This document shows, piece by piece, positions 44,863-56,204 of a stretch of 64,000 nt of DNA. Numbering within the stretch: the first letter of the stretch is position 1; the number at the start of each line of letters is the position of its first letter. A model generated the notes under the pieces. The model did not search any database, was not told the origin of the DNA, and saw only the letters and a program-made list of their open reading frames with translations. The DNA lies in NCBI GenBank assembly GCA_944472155.2, contig OX235279.1, forward strand, positions 153,906,199 to 153,970,198, written 5' to 3'. This stretch comes from Trichobilharzia szidati (lineage: Eukaryota; Platyhelminthes; Trematoda; Strigeidida; Schistosomatidae). Position numbers and translations under genes: made by a program.

Positions 44863-47800
44863 CTAAATAAAAAAAAGATACCAGAGAAAGCATTACACAC
44901 TAGACATTATCTTAGTTAAATAAATTAATTAACAAGGCATAACATATCTAATGACATAAAACCCTGTAGACAAGGTATTCAGACGATTAACAGGTTTGAA
45001 CTGACCACCCAGAATACATGACTATTATTGATGAAAACATAAACTTGGTACAATACAGGCATCAAGAGATGTGCCATATAAAATCTCACTGTTTGTGCGA
45101 GGGCTGGCATACTGCCCGAACACCCCCAAACAGAAGCAAGGCAATGATGATTAATACCAGATCAATGGACCAATCAACAACCAGTAATCAAGAAGACAAA
45201 ATACAGTTAAAGTATTGAACACACTTATGCTGAAGTTTAAAATGGATACCTAATAGTTAGACGATGTTAAATTCAAAAGGCTGAAAATACACTAGTCTCC
45301 AGATTTCACTTAACACACAAAATTACAACCAGAAATCAAGTCTTACATTTTTCATACAAAATGACGATGTGGATTTATAAAAAGTATTATCTACACAATA
45401 AAACTGAGAATGTGAAACATTACCACTCTCATAGAACACCTCTTATATTATTAATGCCATATCATCTAAGTGCATTTGTCCCATTGATGTCGTTTCCACT
45501 GACTAAGACATAATTCTTTATAAATTTCATAATAATTACACGCATACTACGAAATACTTATCTCCTGATCTGTGGTTTGAATTACTCGAGATCCAACCAC
45601 TCGGTCACTAGTTATAATATTCATTCTCAAGTACTACAATTACTTCATCACATGAATGTCATAAGTAATTTTCACAAATAACTATGTATAAGCGTGAATT
45701 AAAATCGATGAGTTACCATTTCACTCATTTTCAGTTGCAGCAACATGAAGATTAGGAATTTAGATGCCGTTTTCTTACAAGTGCGTAATTTTTTTAAACT
45801 GCAGTAGGAAAAAATAATTTTTTTAGTTACTATTCAGGTGTAAATTATCATCTACTCCGGAAATAATTATTTCAAATGAATAAATATACTTTCAACACTC
45901 GCTTACCATGAGTTCTTCATGTTTTTCACGGAAAAAAGCCAAAGGATCATCGAACTCTCTGTAGTAGTCTAACACTAGACGAACATCATCCACACTCCCC
46001 ATAGCAATCACTAAAAGCAAAATAATCACATAAATAAATTGGAAATAGTCTAAATACAATTAAGTATTACAAAAGGTCCTCGTGACTACGTGTCTAATTC
46101 TTGTCCTGAAGCAACAACTTTGCTTAAAGCATTTTCTGCAATGGCTTACACATATAATTTACTTGTTATAAAATATAGACTGTATCCTGTTGGATTAGAC
46201 ACAATCACTAGATGAAGAGAAATGAATCCACCTTTCCAGAAAAAACCCATTACATAAACTGTTCGGATGCATCAATTGCTCAAATTTTATTGAGCTCGAT
46301 GGATAAACATATTTCTTACCATGATACTTCTCAATGTAAGAGAAGAGCCTAGACAGTGTGACAGAATTTGATCCCATAACATATATCTCGATTTGATAAG
46401 CATATACTGACAGCATAATTTACTGAATTGTCTCAAATGCCTCATCCAATAAATAATACTGCATGATTGCGTGCTCCATAAAACAAATATATTTAATATG
46501 GAATAAGACATTACATTTTGATCCTATGACGAGGAACATGATACCATTAAATTCCTAGATGTTTCCCTAGTGAAAGGGACTGAAATACAGACTCTGAAGG
46601 ATATTTGGTGTAAGAATGGATATCCTCAGAAGTTCATCAACAAATACACTAAGAAAGAAGCCCAGTAAAACTATCCAAACAGTTTCAAAGAAAGCTGTAT
46701 ATATCAATTTGCCATTCAAAGGAAATGATGTACAAGAAGTAGTCAAACGAAGACTAGATAAAGCTATCAATCAAGTATTATGCTGCAAAACTCATGTTCT
46801 TTAACATCACCAAGTGGGTGCTTCAACAATCTGGGAAAGACAAGTCGCCGATTCTCGACACGGTAGTCACTTTGAATCTACCATATTGATGTTTTACTGT
46901 ATTATTATTAATATTATTAACACTTTATTCGCTTATTATTATTCCTGATTCATTCACTATCTTAACACTACTATCATCACTATTATTGATATTATTCAGT
47001 TCGCAATTTTTGATATATCCAAGTTCTTTCTCTGATAACTAATTGTACATTTAAGTGATGTAATTGAACCGTAATGCATTGTATCTTAATTTTCTCACAC
47101 TCCCTTTCCCTTATCTTTTTGAACATGAAGTGAAAAACACTCGCTCCTGTTGTTTTGCACGATTGATCGAATGTAGTTTATTTCTTATCAGTCTTGTATT
47201 ACCCAATGTAATTGTAGTATATATATGCCTGTATGTAGAGTATGCAGCTGAAGAGTTCCACCGAAATTTGATGGATTCACTAAATCCTGCTTTATTAACC
47301 CCTGTTGCTTGTTCTGAGTTATAATAAAACTGGCCTATGAATGTGACATTTTATAACTACCCCTATTTGGTACAAAAAGTTAAAATTCGAGAAATCATCT
47401 TCGAATGTGATGAAAAATAAAGAGTGGATAAAAACAAAATGACAAGGTGTCACCTACCCAATTTATGAATACTAATACATGCAAACAACAATTGTTATGA
47501 TATTTGAACATTTGAACGCTGAACATACAAACTACACTTACTTCTTAAAAAGGCTGCCAGGTCTATCAGTTCCCTATCTGACTCCTCACCATCCCAGCGT
47601 TTTATGATCAGTGAGTTGCGTGGCTGTAATTGGGCAGCAGTAAGATCCCAGTCTACGAGAACAACGCGAGACAAATCTCTGTTAAGACATGAAAGGTCCT
47701 TGATGTGTTTTCCCTCCTTATAACGAGTTGCTTCACGAAACAGTCGGTAGTGAATGAACTGTCCTTGCGGATCCATCTGAGCCAAAACTGGACCTCCAGT

Positions 47801-50800
47801 CTACGAAATATGTTATTAAAACAAAACTTGTAACAGACATCACTGATAAGCGAATGAGTAACTCGACTTGATAGCAATACACACAAAACAAATGGCGGAA
47901 AACATGAGAGTAACCTTACATGAGAGACAGAAGACGGACTCTGGTTCTCCTCTCGAAATTTCTTCACCTGGCGGCGTCCTCACGATCTTAGGTAAGAAAT
48001 TTCCATCCAGCCTCCCGTAAAAGCTAGGTTTTCGCAAACGTTAAGTGCTAAGAGAGAATATGTGTTTTACATCAGATAGCTCAAGGAAGTACCTAGCTTC
48101 CACGAATACACACTTGAGATAAATCAAATATGCTGGACAGCAGGAGGCTTCCGTACACAATAGGCATTACATACAGCAGAGGTTCCCACATCATTAAACA
48201 CACTGACTTTCTAAAGTAGGAATTCACACAGGCATACATAAGTTCGGGTTGAACCAATGTGAAAAAATATACACATGATGAGATGTAAGAAACGTTATGT
48301 TCTTTCAGAAAGCAATGTTTCTGACTAATAGAAAAACTAGACAGCAAAAGATGAGTCCATTTAACTATATGAAGACACTCAACTTCAGGTCATATTTCAT
48401 ATAATATGAGCAAAACGAGTTGAATCTCTAATACAGCATTTAACCATACTCCACAGAAAAGCAATTTATTTTGTCCCACATACCATTATGAGGCAAGGAT
48501 GTTGGAAGCAAAATATTTTAAAATAGGATTCTTATTCATTTGAAAATTCGTTAAACTGAACGTGTTAAGCTGGAAATGATTAGCGACAACGACCTTAGGG
48601 GTATAGTGAAAGATATATAGAGAAAGTCGATCAATCATCTCGTAAAACCTCATTGACAGATGCTTAAAATAAATGATATGCATGTGTAACCACCGACTTC
48701 ATCCATGAAAATGTTAACTTAAGAACTGAGTTGTAAACTGCTTAAAAGCGGCTAGAACCAACAAACAGACAATGCAGACACAAAGACTGCCCAAATGAAA
48801 ACATCCAGATTACAGGGATGAGTGGTTAGAGATTCTTCATGACACCATTCAAAACTAATCACATCAGTGCAAAAGCGTTTCTTCTCATTGCCATCTAAAA
48901 TACCGAAATTCCATAGTAATAATAGAATTGTCTGCTTGGATAAACACATAAATTTCTGAAAAATTATCTTCTCCTTGCTTCACAGCTCTATGTGCTTGTC
49001 CGAAGCGTGATAACTTGAAAGAATCTACTTCTTTGTGAAGTTATGGACTGATTGGCTAGTCGGTTCATCGAATTCCAATCACTATTCTCACCATTTGAAC
49101 ATGATTAACATTCTTCTGTTCAGTGGAATCGTTCGAGCACAAAGTGACCGACAAAGCTACACAGAACTTTGAGCACATGTGGATCAGTTTGACTAGCCAC
49201 AATTGAGAGAAGTGCACATGAAAGAAGAGAGCAGAGGTGAAATTCTACTTAAATGGACAGACGGAGATGTGATGAGGAGAACAATTCAATGAAGATTACA
49301 CCAGGTATTCAGAATGTCACAGAGACATGATGATGAGTGAGTTGAGTGGTGGAAGTTCAAGTCACCCCACCAAAATCGGGTCTCCAACCAACTAATTCTC
49401 AGCATTCTCGAGATCTCAACTAGTCAACGCATACCAAACTCTTGTCGTTCAGACAAACAGTCGACGACTTGATGGATTGATGTCGTGTGTTGATCTGGTC
49501 ACCCTTAACTCCCTCTCACCATCACTCACTCTACTCCAATTAACATTGCTCTCGTATCTTCTAGCTTCAGAGTCATCTATGCCTGACAGACGTGAAGTAA
49601 GACTTCCCAGAGAATGAAGTCATCTGCATTTCATTCCATTTGACTTCACTTTATTGTCTATTCTGTGCAAACCAATCGTGCGGCATAATCTGTGATTTCA
49701 CTGTGACTAACCGTGTGCTAAGCATGCTCAGATTTCAGTTGTTCATTAGACTTCATTTTATCAGTGTCTTCACCTTGAAATTCTATATCGTGTGTTCTCT
49801 AGGTAAAGGAAGTCTTTCTTTGAGAATAGGTTAATAATCCCTGATAAACTACACCTGAGTCGATCACAATCACATACATTCATGCACATATAATAAGATT
49901 AAATAAGAAGGCTGACTGACATCGGCTGTCTCTATCAGACAACACCGGTTGTCGCCACTTCTGAAAAATCTGCATAATGTCCAACATGGCGGAATCATTT
50001 CGAGTGGAATATTCCGACTGGAGGGCTGACAAGCAGTTTCTGAAACGCCAGGCATGTACACTCAGCAACAGTTGGCTGTCTTAATTCACCGCTGCGAAAT
50101 AGTCACTGTAACTGTTTTTCTCTTTATTGGAACTGAATAACCTACGACAGATTTGTTTCATGCACCATGATGCGATCTACATTAGTTTTTGAACGACTTA
50201 TGATACTGATCATTCCAGAATGATGTAGGTGGACGAAGACCGGAGTTTGAGGACCTAGTTCAATGAAGTGACGTGTTTAATTCAATAAAGCCGATTTCAA
50301 CTTAACAACATCTCCTTTCCTAATTGTGGTAACTTGAACTGATTCAGTTTTCTGTGAATGCTTTTGCTGACCCATTAACCAATCACTTAATAAATATAGC
50401 TTTAATTTAACTTATCACACCAACAGGAAGCACCAATGATTATCAACGAAGTAAATTTGAAGTTTACTTGCTTCACTTGTCTAAGCAGGATCGTTTCAAA
50501 TACATGCACATGGAACGGATGAGGATGTGAAAACTAGAATCGGAAAAGCAAGACAGACCTTCAACACACTGAAGGCAGTTTAGAAATCTTCTGCGCCCCG
50601 AACAAAACCATAAAATTCGGATTTTCAACACCAATCTTAATTCATTTCTTCTAGATGGGTCAAAAACTTGGCATGCATGTTACAAAAACCATTTCCAACA
50701 GCCAGCTGCAGACTTTTATCAACAGCTGCCTTCGCTCCATAGTGAAGATCAGATGGCCAGAATGAGATAGCAACAAGAAACTCTGGGAATGAACCAATGA

Positions 50801-53205
50801 AGAACCTATTGCTCAAGGGATACGCCGAAGAATATGGAGCTGGATCAGGCACACGATGAGAACACCATAAGGTAACACGCGCCAGGCCCACGAGTGGAAG
50901 CTGAACGGGAGACGATGACTTGGGAGTCTGGGGATGACATGGAGTTCGTGTCATGAGATGAAAGCTTAAGTGGCAATCGTTGGGCTACCTACGGAGGACC
51001 GCAGAAAACAGGACAACGTGAAGATGTGCTGTTGAGGCCCTATATTCCACGCGGAACCCACGGGAACAATAAATATAATAATATACATTGGAGCTATTTG
51101 TTTAGTCCCATATTATGGTTGGAAGTAAATTAAACAGAGTCCCGGTTACTACTTGGTCTAGTGGTGTAGTTACGATATCCGCATTCAATTATTTAATGAC
51201 TATATTTCGGACAAATTGAAGAATGTTTAGTTAGATAGTTCAATGACCAACTTCAGCCAACACGTCAAAAGTCTAAAATTAAGATTTGTCTTTGTATTAT
51301 ATAAGGAATCCTGATAGAATGAACATTCAAAGGTGGTTGTTTTCACTCAACAGATTTTAAACGCTAAAAGAATGCTGCAAGGTTCGACATTAGACAGACT
51401 ACACTAAATCCTTACGATACCCTGAAGGTACACCATAAAGAGATACATGCTTTGAAAACTCACTGTAAAGAACAGTGGAGACAAACTCTTACAAAATGTG
51501 GTAACTGTAGCATCACATTTAGGCACTCAGTTGGTTCAGAACATCTAAAGAGACAGAGGATGAATTTGGTCATAGAGACTCACTATTTTTTCCTGGAAAC
51601 TTGGAAATGGAAGGTAAATATCATACCTATTACATTAGGCAGTGTTGTAAAATGAAATTACTTATTCCAGTAGGTAAGATTTCTTGGTGTCAAGTGACAC
51701 CAAAAAACTTAACTCAGTATCGATTGAACTAAGACAATAACTAATGGGGTAGTGAATATATATATATATATATATAATTAAGTAGTACGTAAAAAAGTTC
51801 ACATAGCATAACTGGGGTGAACGATGTATTGTCGCAAAATACATTTGCTTAGTCTCGATTCGATCTTTGTAAGTTATATCTATCTCCACTAGTCTTCAGT
51901 CTTTTGGTGGCATAGAGCAAGGTGAAATGAGTTAATCAACTAGGTCCTAATTCGCTCACCAGTCTAGGCTCAAGATACTCAGTTCCATGAAATAAGACAA
52001 AATAGAGAATCACTGGTATTGTAAAGTAAATGCTTCCTGAGGCAATCCCCATGGACTACGAGACAATGTGCAGACTACCGATCAAACTCATGTAAACTCG
52101 TTACAGACTCGCCCAAACACAAATTCTATGCCCATTTAGCTAGCCAGTATTTAGGGGGTCAGATAACTTTATAAGTCTAAGACTAGTGTACCCGCATCTT
52201 ATTAGATAGTTTTTTAGGGTAGTTGCTTGAAGCATTTCATCATTCGGCTTAAATATACTATGTAGCAACCAATTTTCATGACAGAATAACGTAAACTTAT
52301 TTGTTATAAGGAAACAGAACCATCGTATAAGACTGAATGAATGCACTTCAAGTACGTATCAGTATCAATTACTATAATAATTGGTAATGAACATTCACGA
52401 TGTGGCCTTGCTTCCTATAAAAATCTACAAATCTAACTTAACGAACAAATGCATACTGAAACATCAAAAGTACCTACCATAGCTGATTCATTGGTAAAGA
52501 CTACAACTTCATAGTGGGGAGAAAGTTGCTGCAAAAACAATTCCAAAGCCGGTCTTTTCTTAAAACGCCAACCCGTACGAAACTACAAACTCTGTAATAA
52601 AAGCCGCTGAAATTTTACCTTCCAATCTGGGTGCACAAGAACATCAGTCATTTCTAAGACAAGCGTATAAGGAGGTTGGTAATATGGTGGTTGCACTGGG
52701 TCCGGAAGAAGCTTTTCGCTGACGGGATCTTTGATACTCTGAAGAAAATTAGCCCATTAAATAAAGTACCAACCTGATTAAATTCCAATAAAGAGCTCCA
52801 CGTCCTGCAAATGTAGCCGAAAATGAAGGGCACTGAGGTCTAATAAATACAAGTGGATGGCTTACTTCGGCTAAACTTGTCTTCAATCTAATCAGTAAAT
52901 ATTAAAAGGTTATTTACTTACTTCAACGCCATTTTCATCCTTTTGAGGAGGACCTAGCAACGGAAGATAAACGCTTATCATGAATTACCCCATGTTGCAA
53001 CAGCAAATCCGAAGCTGAATAGTCCAGAACACGACAAAGTAATAAAACCTATTTTCCAAGCATTTTTACCAGTCCAGTTGGACTGTTGAGTCTTTTCTCC
53101 TGCGGAATCATTTGAAGTTTGGGAGTAGTATGCAATACACTTTCCGAAATATCGGCATCTATCAACTTTAAGGAGAGCTAAACGTCTGGACGCTGATAGC
53201 AACAT
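44770..53205 (-). CDS. TIMM50: Mitochondrial import subunit TIM50, nine exons
   Basis: TIM50 is the receptor subunit of the TIM23 translocase in the mitochondrial inner membrane; it takes presequences emerging from TOM and guides them to the channel. Exons join at 53205-52989, 52953-52922, 52887-52866, 52832-52774, 52738-52619, 52582-52478, 47800-47542, 46010-45907 and 44862-44770. All junctions are GT-AG with consistent phases, giving 336 residues (human about 353). An Arg-rich, Ser-rich N-terminus fits a mitochondrial presequence. One membrane helix lies at residues 51-71. The FCP1/NLI-phosphatase-like domain starts at about 134, where LEMTDVL replaces the catalytic DxDxT/V motif, so it is not expected to be a phosphatase. 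DGHHVKD-like and SCLNRD blocks match TIM50 closely. The first in-frame ATG is used. Confidence 0.95.
45907..46010 (-). CDS. TIMM50: TIM50 exon 8
   Basis: Encodes [20 protein letters not shown] and [14 protein letters not shown], matching the helical C-terminal part of TIM50. It starts after CTTTTAG and ends before GTAAGC. Confidence 0.93.
46530..46860 (+). mobile_element. Penelope-like element fragment in TIM50 intron 7
   Basis: The plus strand (antisense to TIM50) carries the PLE segment between RT and [20 protein letters not shown], then in a shifted frame [40 protein letters not shown]. An internal PLE fragment with both main enzyme domains missing. Confidence 0.75.
47542..47800 (-). CDS. 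TIMM50: TIM50 exon 7
   Basis: Encodes the core of the phosphatase-like domain: [59 protein letters not shown] and LIDLAAFLR. It follows acceptor TTTCGTAG and ends before GTAAGT. It is 259 nt, leaving one base of a split Met codon. Confidence 0.95.
48965..50095 (-). repeat. Dispersed repeat R in TIM50 intron 6
   Basis: Reverse-complement copy of 34440-35470 (shared stretch at 49010-49860 here), continued at 49860-50090 by the block shared with 28900-29060. It occupies about a quarter of the 4.7-kb intron. RTE-like C-terminal traces are present but no intact frame. Confidence 0.7.
50455..51075 (+). mobile_element. RTE-type LINE (family A), 3' fragment in intron 6
   Basis: Carries the family-A C-terminal region ([35 protein letters not shown] near 50715) and the 3' end TGTTGAGGCCCTATATTCCA followed by an A/T-rich tail. 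It lies antisense to TIM50 in its largest intron and is broken by stops. Confidence 0.8.
51757..51776. repeat. (TA)n microsatellite
   Basis: About ten TA units in TIM50 intron 6. Confidence 0.95.
52478..53205 (-). CDS. TIMM50: TIM50 exons 1-6 with five microintrons
   Basis: Six exons of 217, 32, 22, 59, 120 and 105 nt are separated by introns of 35, 34, 33, 35 and 36 nt. Exon 1 encodes the presequence and membrane helix and splits a Gly codon before exon 2 ([10 protein letters not shown]). Exon 3 is only 22 nt (IEDKFSR) and exon 4 ends [11 protein letters not shown]. Exon 5 holds [20 protein letters not shown] and exon 6 [20 protein letters not shown]. The small exons were placed by spacing against the human protein as I remember it, and every frame closes. 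Confidence 0.93.
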
Positions 53206-53261
53206 AAACTCCGATCACGTTCCTCAATATTTATATCAGCCGCCAAGTCATTCAATGATAT

Positions 53262-56010
53262 TCCAGATTCAGATTCAGATTATAAGGATAGAAGACTCTT
53301 TTTCCTATGTTAATCCTCGCGATATATATCTCTGCAGAGATCCAGTTTCTCTTTGAAAGCGTCCTTCGATGGAGCTGAATCAGGTAAGCAGTTCCAGTCG
53401 TTGACCACTCTGTGAGAGAATCTAAACGCCGTTTGAGCACCTTCTTCTGGTGACCCCGTAAACTTATCCTAGGAGGAGATAAAAGGTTTGGAAGGTCAAT
53501 CCCTAAATCACCCTTTAATATACGGTAGCCAAAATTAAATCGCCTCTCCTCCTTCGGAATGATAATGGGAAGAGATTTAAATGCTGCATCCTCTTATCAT
53601 AAGGAAGGTGTGAGATACCACTAACTCATTTGGTTCCCACCCTCTGTACTCTTTCCAGGGTATGTGCCTCCTTTTTGAAACATGGACCCACCGCTTGTAT
53701 GCAGTACTCTAGATGAGGCCTGACATATGTTGCATAGAGTCCTTGGAACATGCCCTCGTCTAATCGTTTGAAAGCCCTTCGAAATGCCCATAGCATTCGA
53801 AAAGCCTTAGCTGCGGCTCGATTACAGTTTGCCGTTGTTTTTAAGTCATGGGTAACAATAATTCCTAAGTCCTTTTGTTCACTAACATCTGGCAGTTCCG
53901 TGTCCCCCAGGTAGTACGAAGTGTAAGACTTCTGACCTAGGTGCATTACCGCGCTTTTCTTGGAATTAATTTCTAGACTCCAAAGGTTAAAACATTCAGC
54001 TAGTTTATCTAGATTGTTTTGTAGTACCAACCTATCATCGTTACTTTTTACGGTTTCCCATATCTTAATATCGTCCGCAAATAGTAAGGAAGATGAGGTA
54101 AGAATTTTCAGCACTTCATTTACGTATAATAGGAATAGCAGGGGGCCAAGTACAGTTCCCTGAGGTACTCCACTTAGTACTGCTTTCCACCCTGACAGTA
54201 CACCGTTAACCCTTACCTTCTGCCTCCTATCCATCAGGTAGCCACTAAACCACTCACATAAGTGTTGGTCAAATCAAAAATGTTTAAGTTTACTAAGGAG
54301 ACCTAAGTGGGATACCTTATCGAATGCTTTACTAAGATCGATAAATACAACGTCCAGGAGATGGTTTTCATCCATGGCCTCGACCCAGTCTTCCCTAGCT
54401 AACAGTAAGTTTTTCAAGCAGGATCGTCCTGATCGGAATCCATGCTGTTCCACTGCCAGTAAGCCACGTTTTTCCGTATGAGCTAAGAGCTGATCCCTTA
54501 TGAGTTCTTCTAACACCTTTGTTATAATGCAGGTCAAACTTACAGGCCGGTAGTAAGATACTAACAGCCTGTTCCCCTTTTTAGAGATGGGGCTTATAAA
54601 AGCATCTTTCCAGTCCCTGGGTAGCCTAGCCTGGGTCAGAGACATCTGGAAAATCTCCGTAAGTGGAATTTTTATTATATCCACCAAGGAGATTAGCAAT
54701 CTAGGGTGAAGTCCGTCTGCTCCAGATGATTTACCTGGCTTCAACTTAGACAGTAGTTTCAGAACCACTGCATCATCTACTACAATTTGAGGCATTTTAG
54801 GGGCCACATCAGTGACCTCGCTACACCCCTGAGTAGTACGATTACGCGAGAAAACATAACAAAAGTATTCGGAGAGCTTCTCAGCTTTTGTTTCGGCTGA
54901 CTCGGCAGCCTCTCCAGTATAGCTAATGAGAGACGGTATACCACTGCTAGTTTTAGTCCTGCGTTTAGATATGATGGAGAAGTCCTGCGTTTGATATACG
55001 AGTACAATCTTTTTGGACAACGCATACAATCCAGTACTGTCTCTCGTACTCTATACGACTTTTGTCAATCTCATACTTACAAAGGTTTCTAATTTTGCGG
55101 TATTCCACCCGAAACTCATCCCTCTCAGTCACAGTAAACCGGTCCCATAAGTTCTTTCGTTTTCTTAATAACCTCCTCATTTCATTACTAATCCAAAGTG
55201 GTTTATGAGATAGTTTTCGTGGCGTAGACCAAGGTACAAAGGGTGCAGTGACGCACTCCTGGATAATAGAGCTAACCGCCCTCAGATCATCTGCATGTCG
55301 GGCAGCTGGATCTGTGCTCTTAGATTCCTCTAAATTCCAGATGATGACACTGTAACTAGAGTCCGTGGGTTTCGGAGTTTGGCTGGCATTAGCAGGCGTC
55401 GAGACCTTATTGGTAAACTCGGTTACCGTTTCCTTCCTACGTTTGTTTTGCTTCTTACCTGTTGGCACCAACCAAGTGGAGTCGGTTTCTTCCACTCTGT
55501 TTTCGCCTCGATTAGGAGCCATTCGTGCACTAGACACGCTGTGCTTTGGCGTGACCATTTCACAGGCTGGTGTTACCATGCTGGCACTACTTGCCCTTTG
55601 GATTTCCTTTGTTTTTTTCGCTTTGTCGCAACAGATATTTGGGCACTCTGTGTCTCTTTTGTCTCTAAAGCTTCAGGAGGTGATACAGTCTCAGTTTTAA
55701 AACTAAGTTCTGAACCGCCATTCTTGACTAAGATTTCTGACGCAAGCTTTTTGATTTTATTTTTCGACAATTTCTTGGACATCAGGAGTCCTACTGCCTC
55801 TTGGATGAGGACATCCAACGGGTTACTGCAAAATTTGCACAGCCACAGAGATGATGGCTTGCAACATCTATTATAGGCTACTGGTGACAAACCAGTGCAA
55901 ACTTTGCAGAACTATAGGCTGCAGTTGTCACACTGCATCCCATCATCCACCGGAAAGTGGCAGTCCAGTCGTTCACAGTTGTTAGTCGGGCCCATAACTC
56001 TAATTTGTGT
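53262..56010 (-). mobile_element. CR1-type LINE: PHD ORF1 joined to RT, EN deleted
   Basis: On the minus strand, ORF1 starts near 56000 with a PHD-like Cys pattern (GMQCDNCS, FCKVCTGL, WLCKFC), one Trp codon being a stop. It continues to YSVIIWNLEESKSTDPAARH near 55300. The next part is already the EN-RT linker (KPLWISNEMRRLLRKRKNLW), so the endonuclease is missing. RT follows: KLKPGKSSGADGLHPRLL, YRPVSLTCIITKVLEELI, QHGFRSGRSCLKNLL, GVPQGTVLGPLLFLLYVNE and LLFADDIKIW. A duplication of about 25 bp near 54970 causes a frameshift and a TGA at 54274 breaks RT. The 3' end is a short ATCTGA-type tandem tail at about 53262-53280, about 57 bp from the TIM50 start. Confidence 0.88.
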
Positions 56011-56204
56011 AAGCTATACAAATATATGTACGTGAAAACAGTGAGGTAAATACCAACCCAAACACAAAATGTGAATAAAATGAACAATATTTCAGCAAGA
56101 AAAAACAATCTGTAAATTAACCATACATCGAAATATTTGCAATTTATATAACAACTTATCCATGCCTGTACAAATGGTATATGCCTGCATAAACAGGAAT
56201 AAAA

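Noticed and set aside
47240..47290. Hammerhead-like CTGAAGAG...CCGAAA in the Penelope 3' region
   Set aside because: The bases between the two blocks cannot form a stem II and no cleavage triplet is in position.
47064..47324. 86-codon ORF as a gene inside TIM50 intron 7
   Set aside because: No recognised domain, hydrophobic AT-driven composition, and it lies downstream of a Penelope fragment in AT-rich sequence that is probably its 3' part.
44770..53205. CTD small phosphatase (SCP/Dullard) instead of TIM50
   Set aside because: The catalytic DxDxT/V motif is lost (LEMTDVL), an N-terminal presequence and single membrane helix are present, and the C-terminal part matches TIM50.
55573..55890. 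Host PHD-finger chromatin gene
   Set aside because: The Cys-rich segment leads into ORF1 and RT sequence of a CR1-type LINE, where PHD fingers in ORF1 are known.
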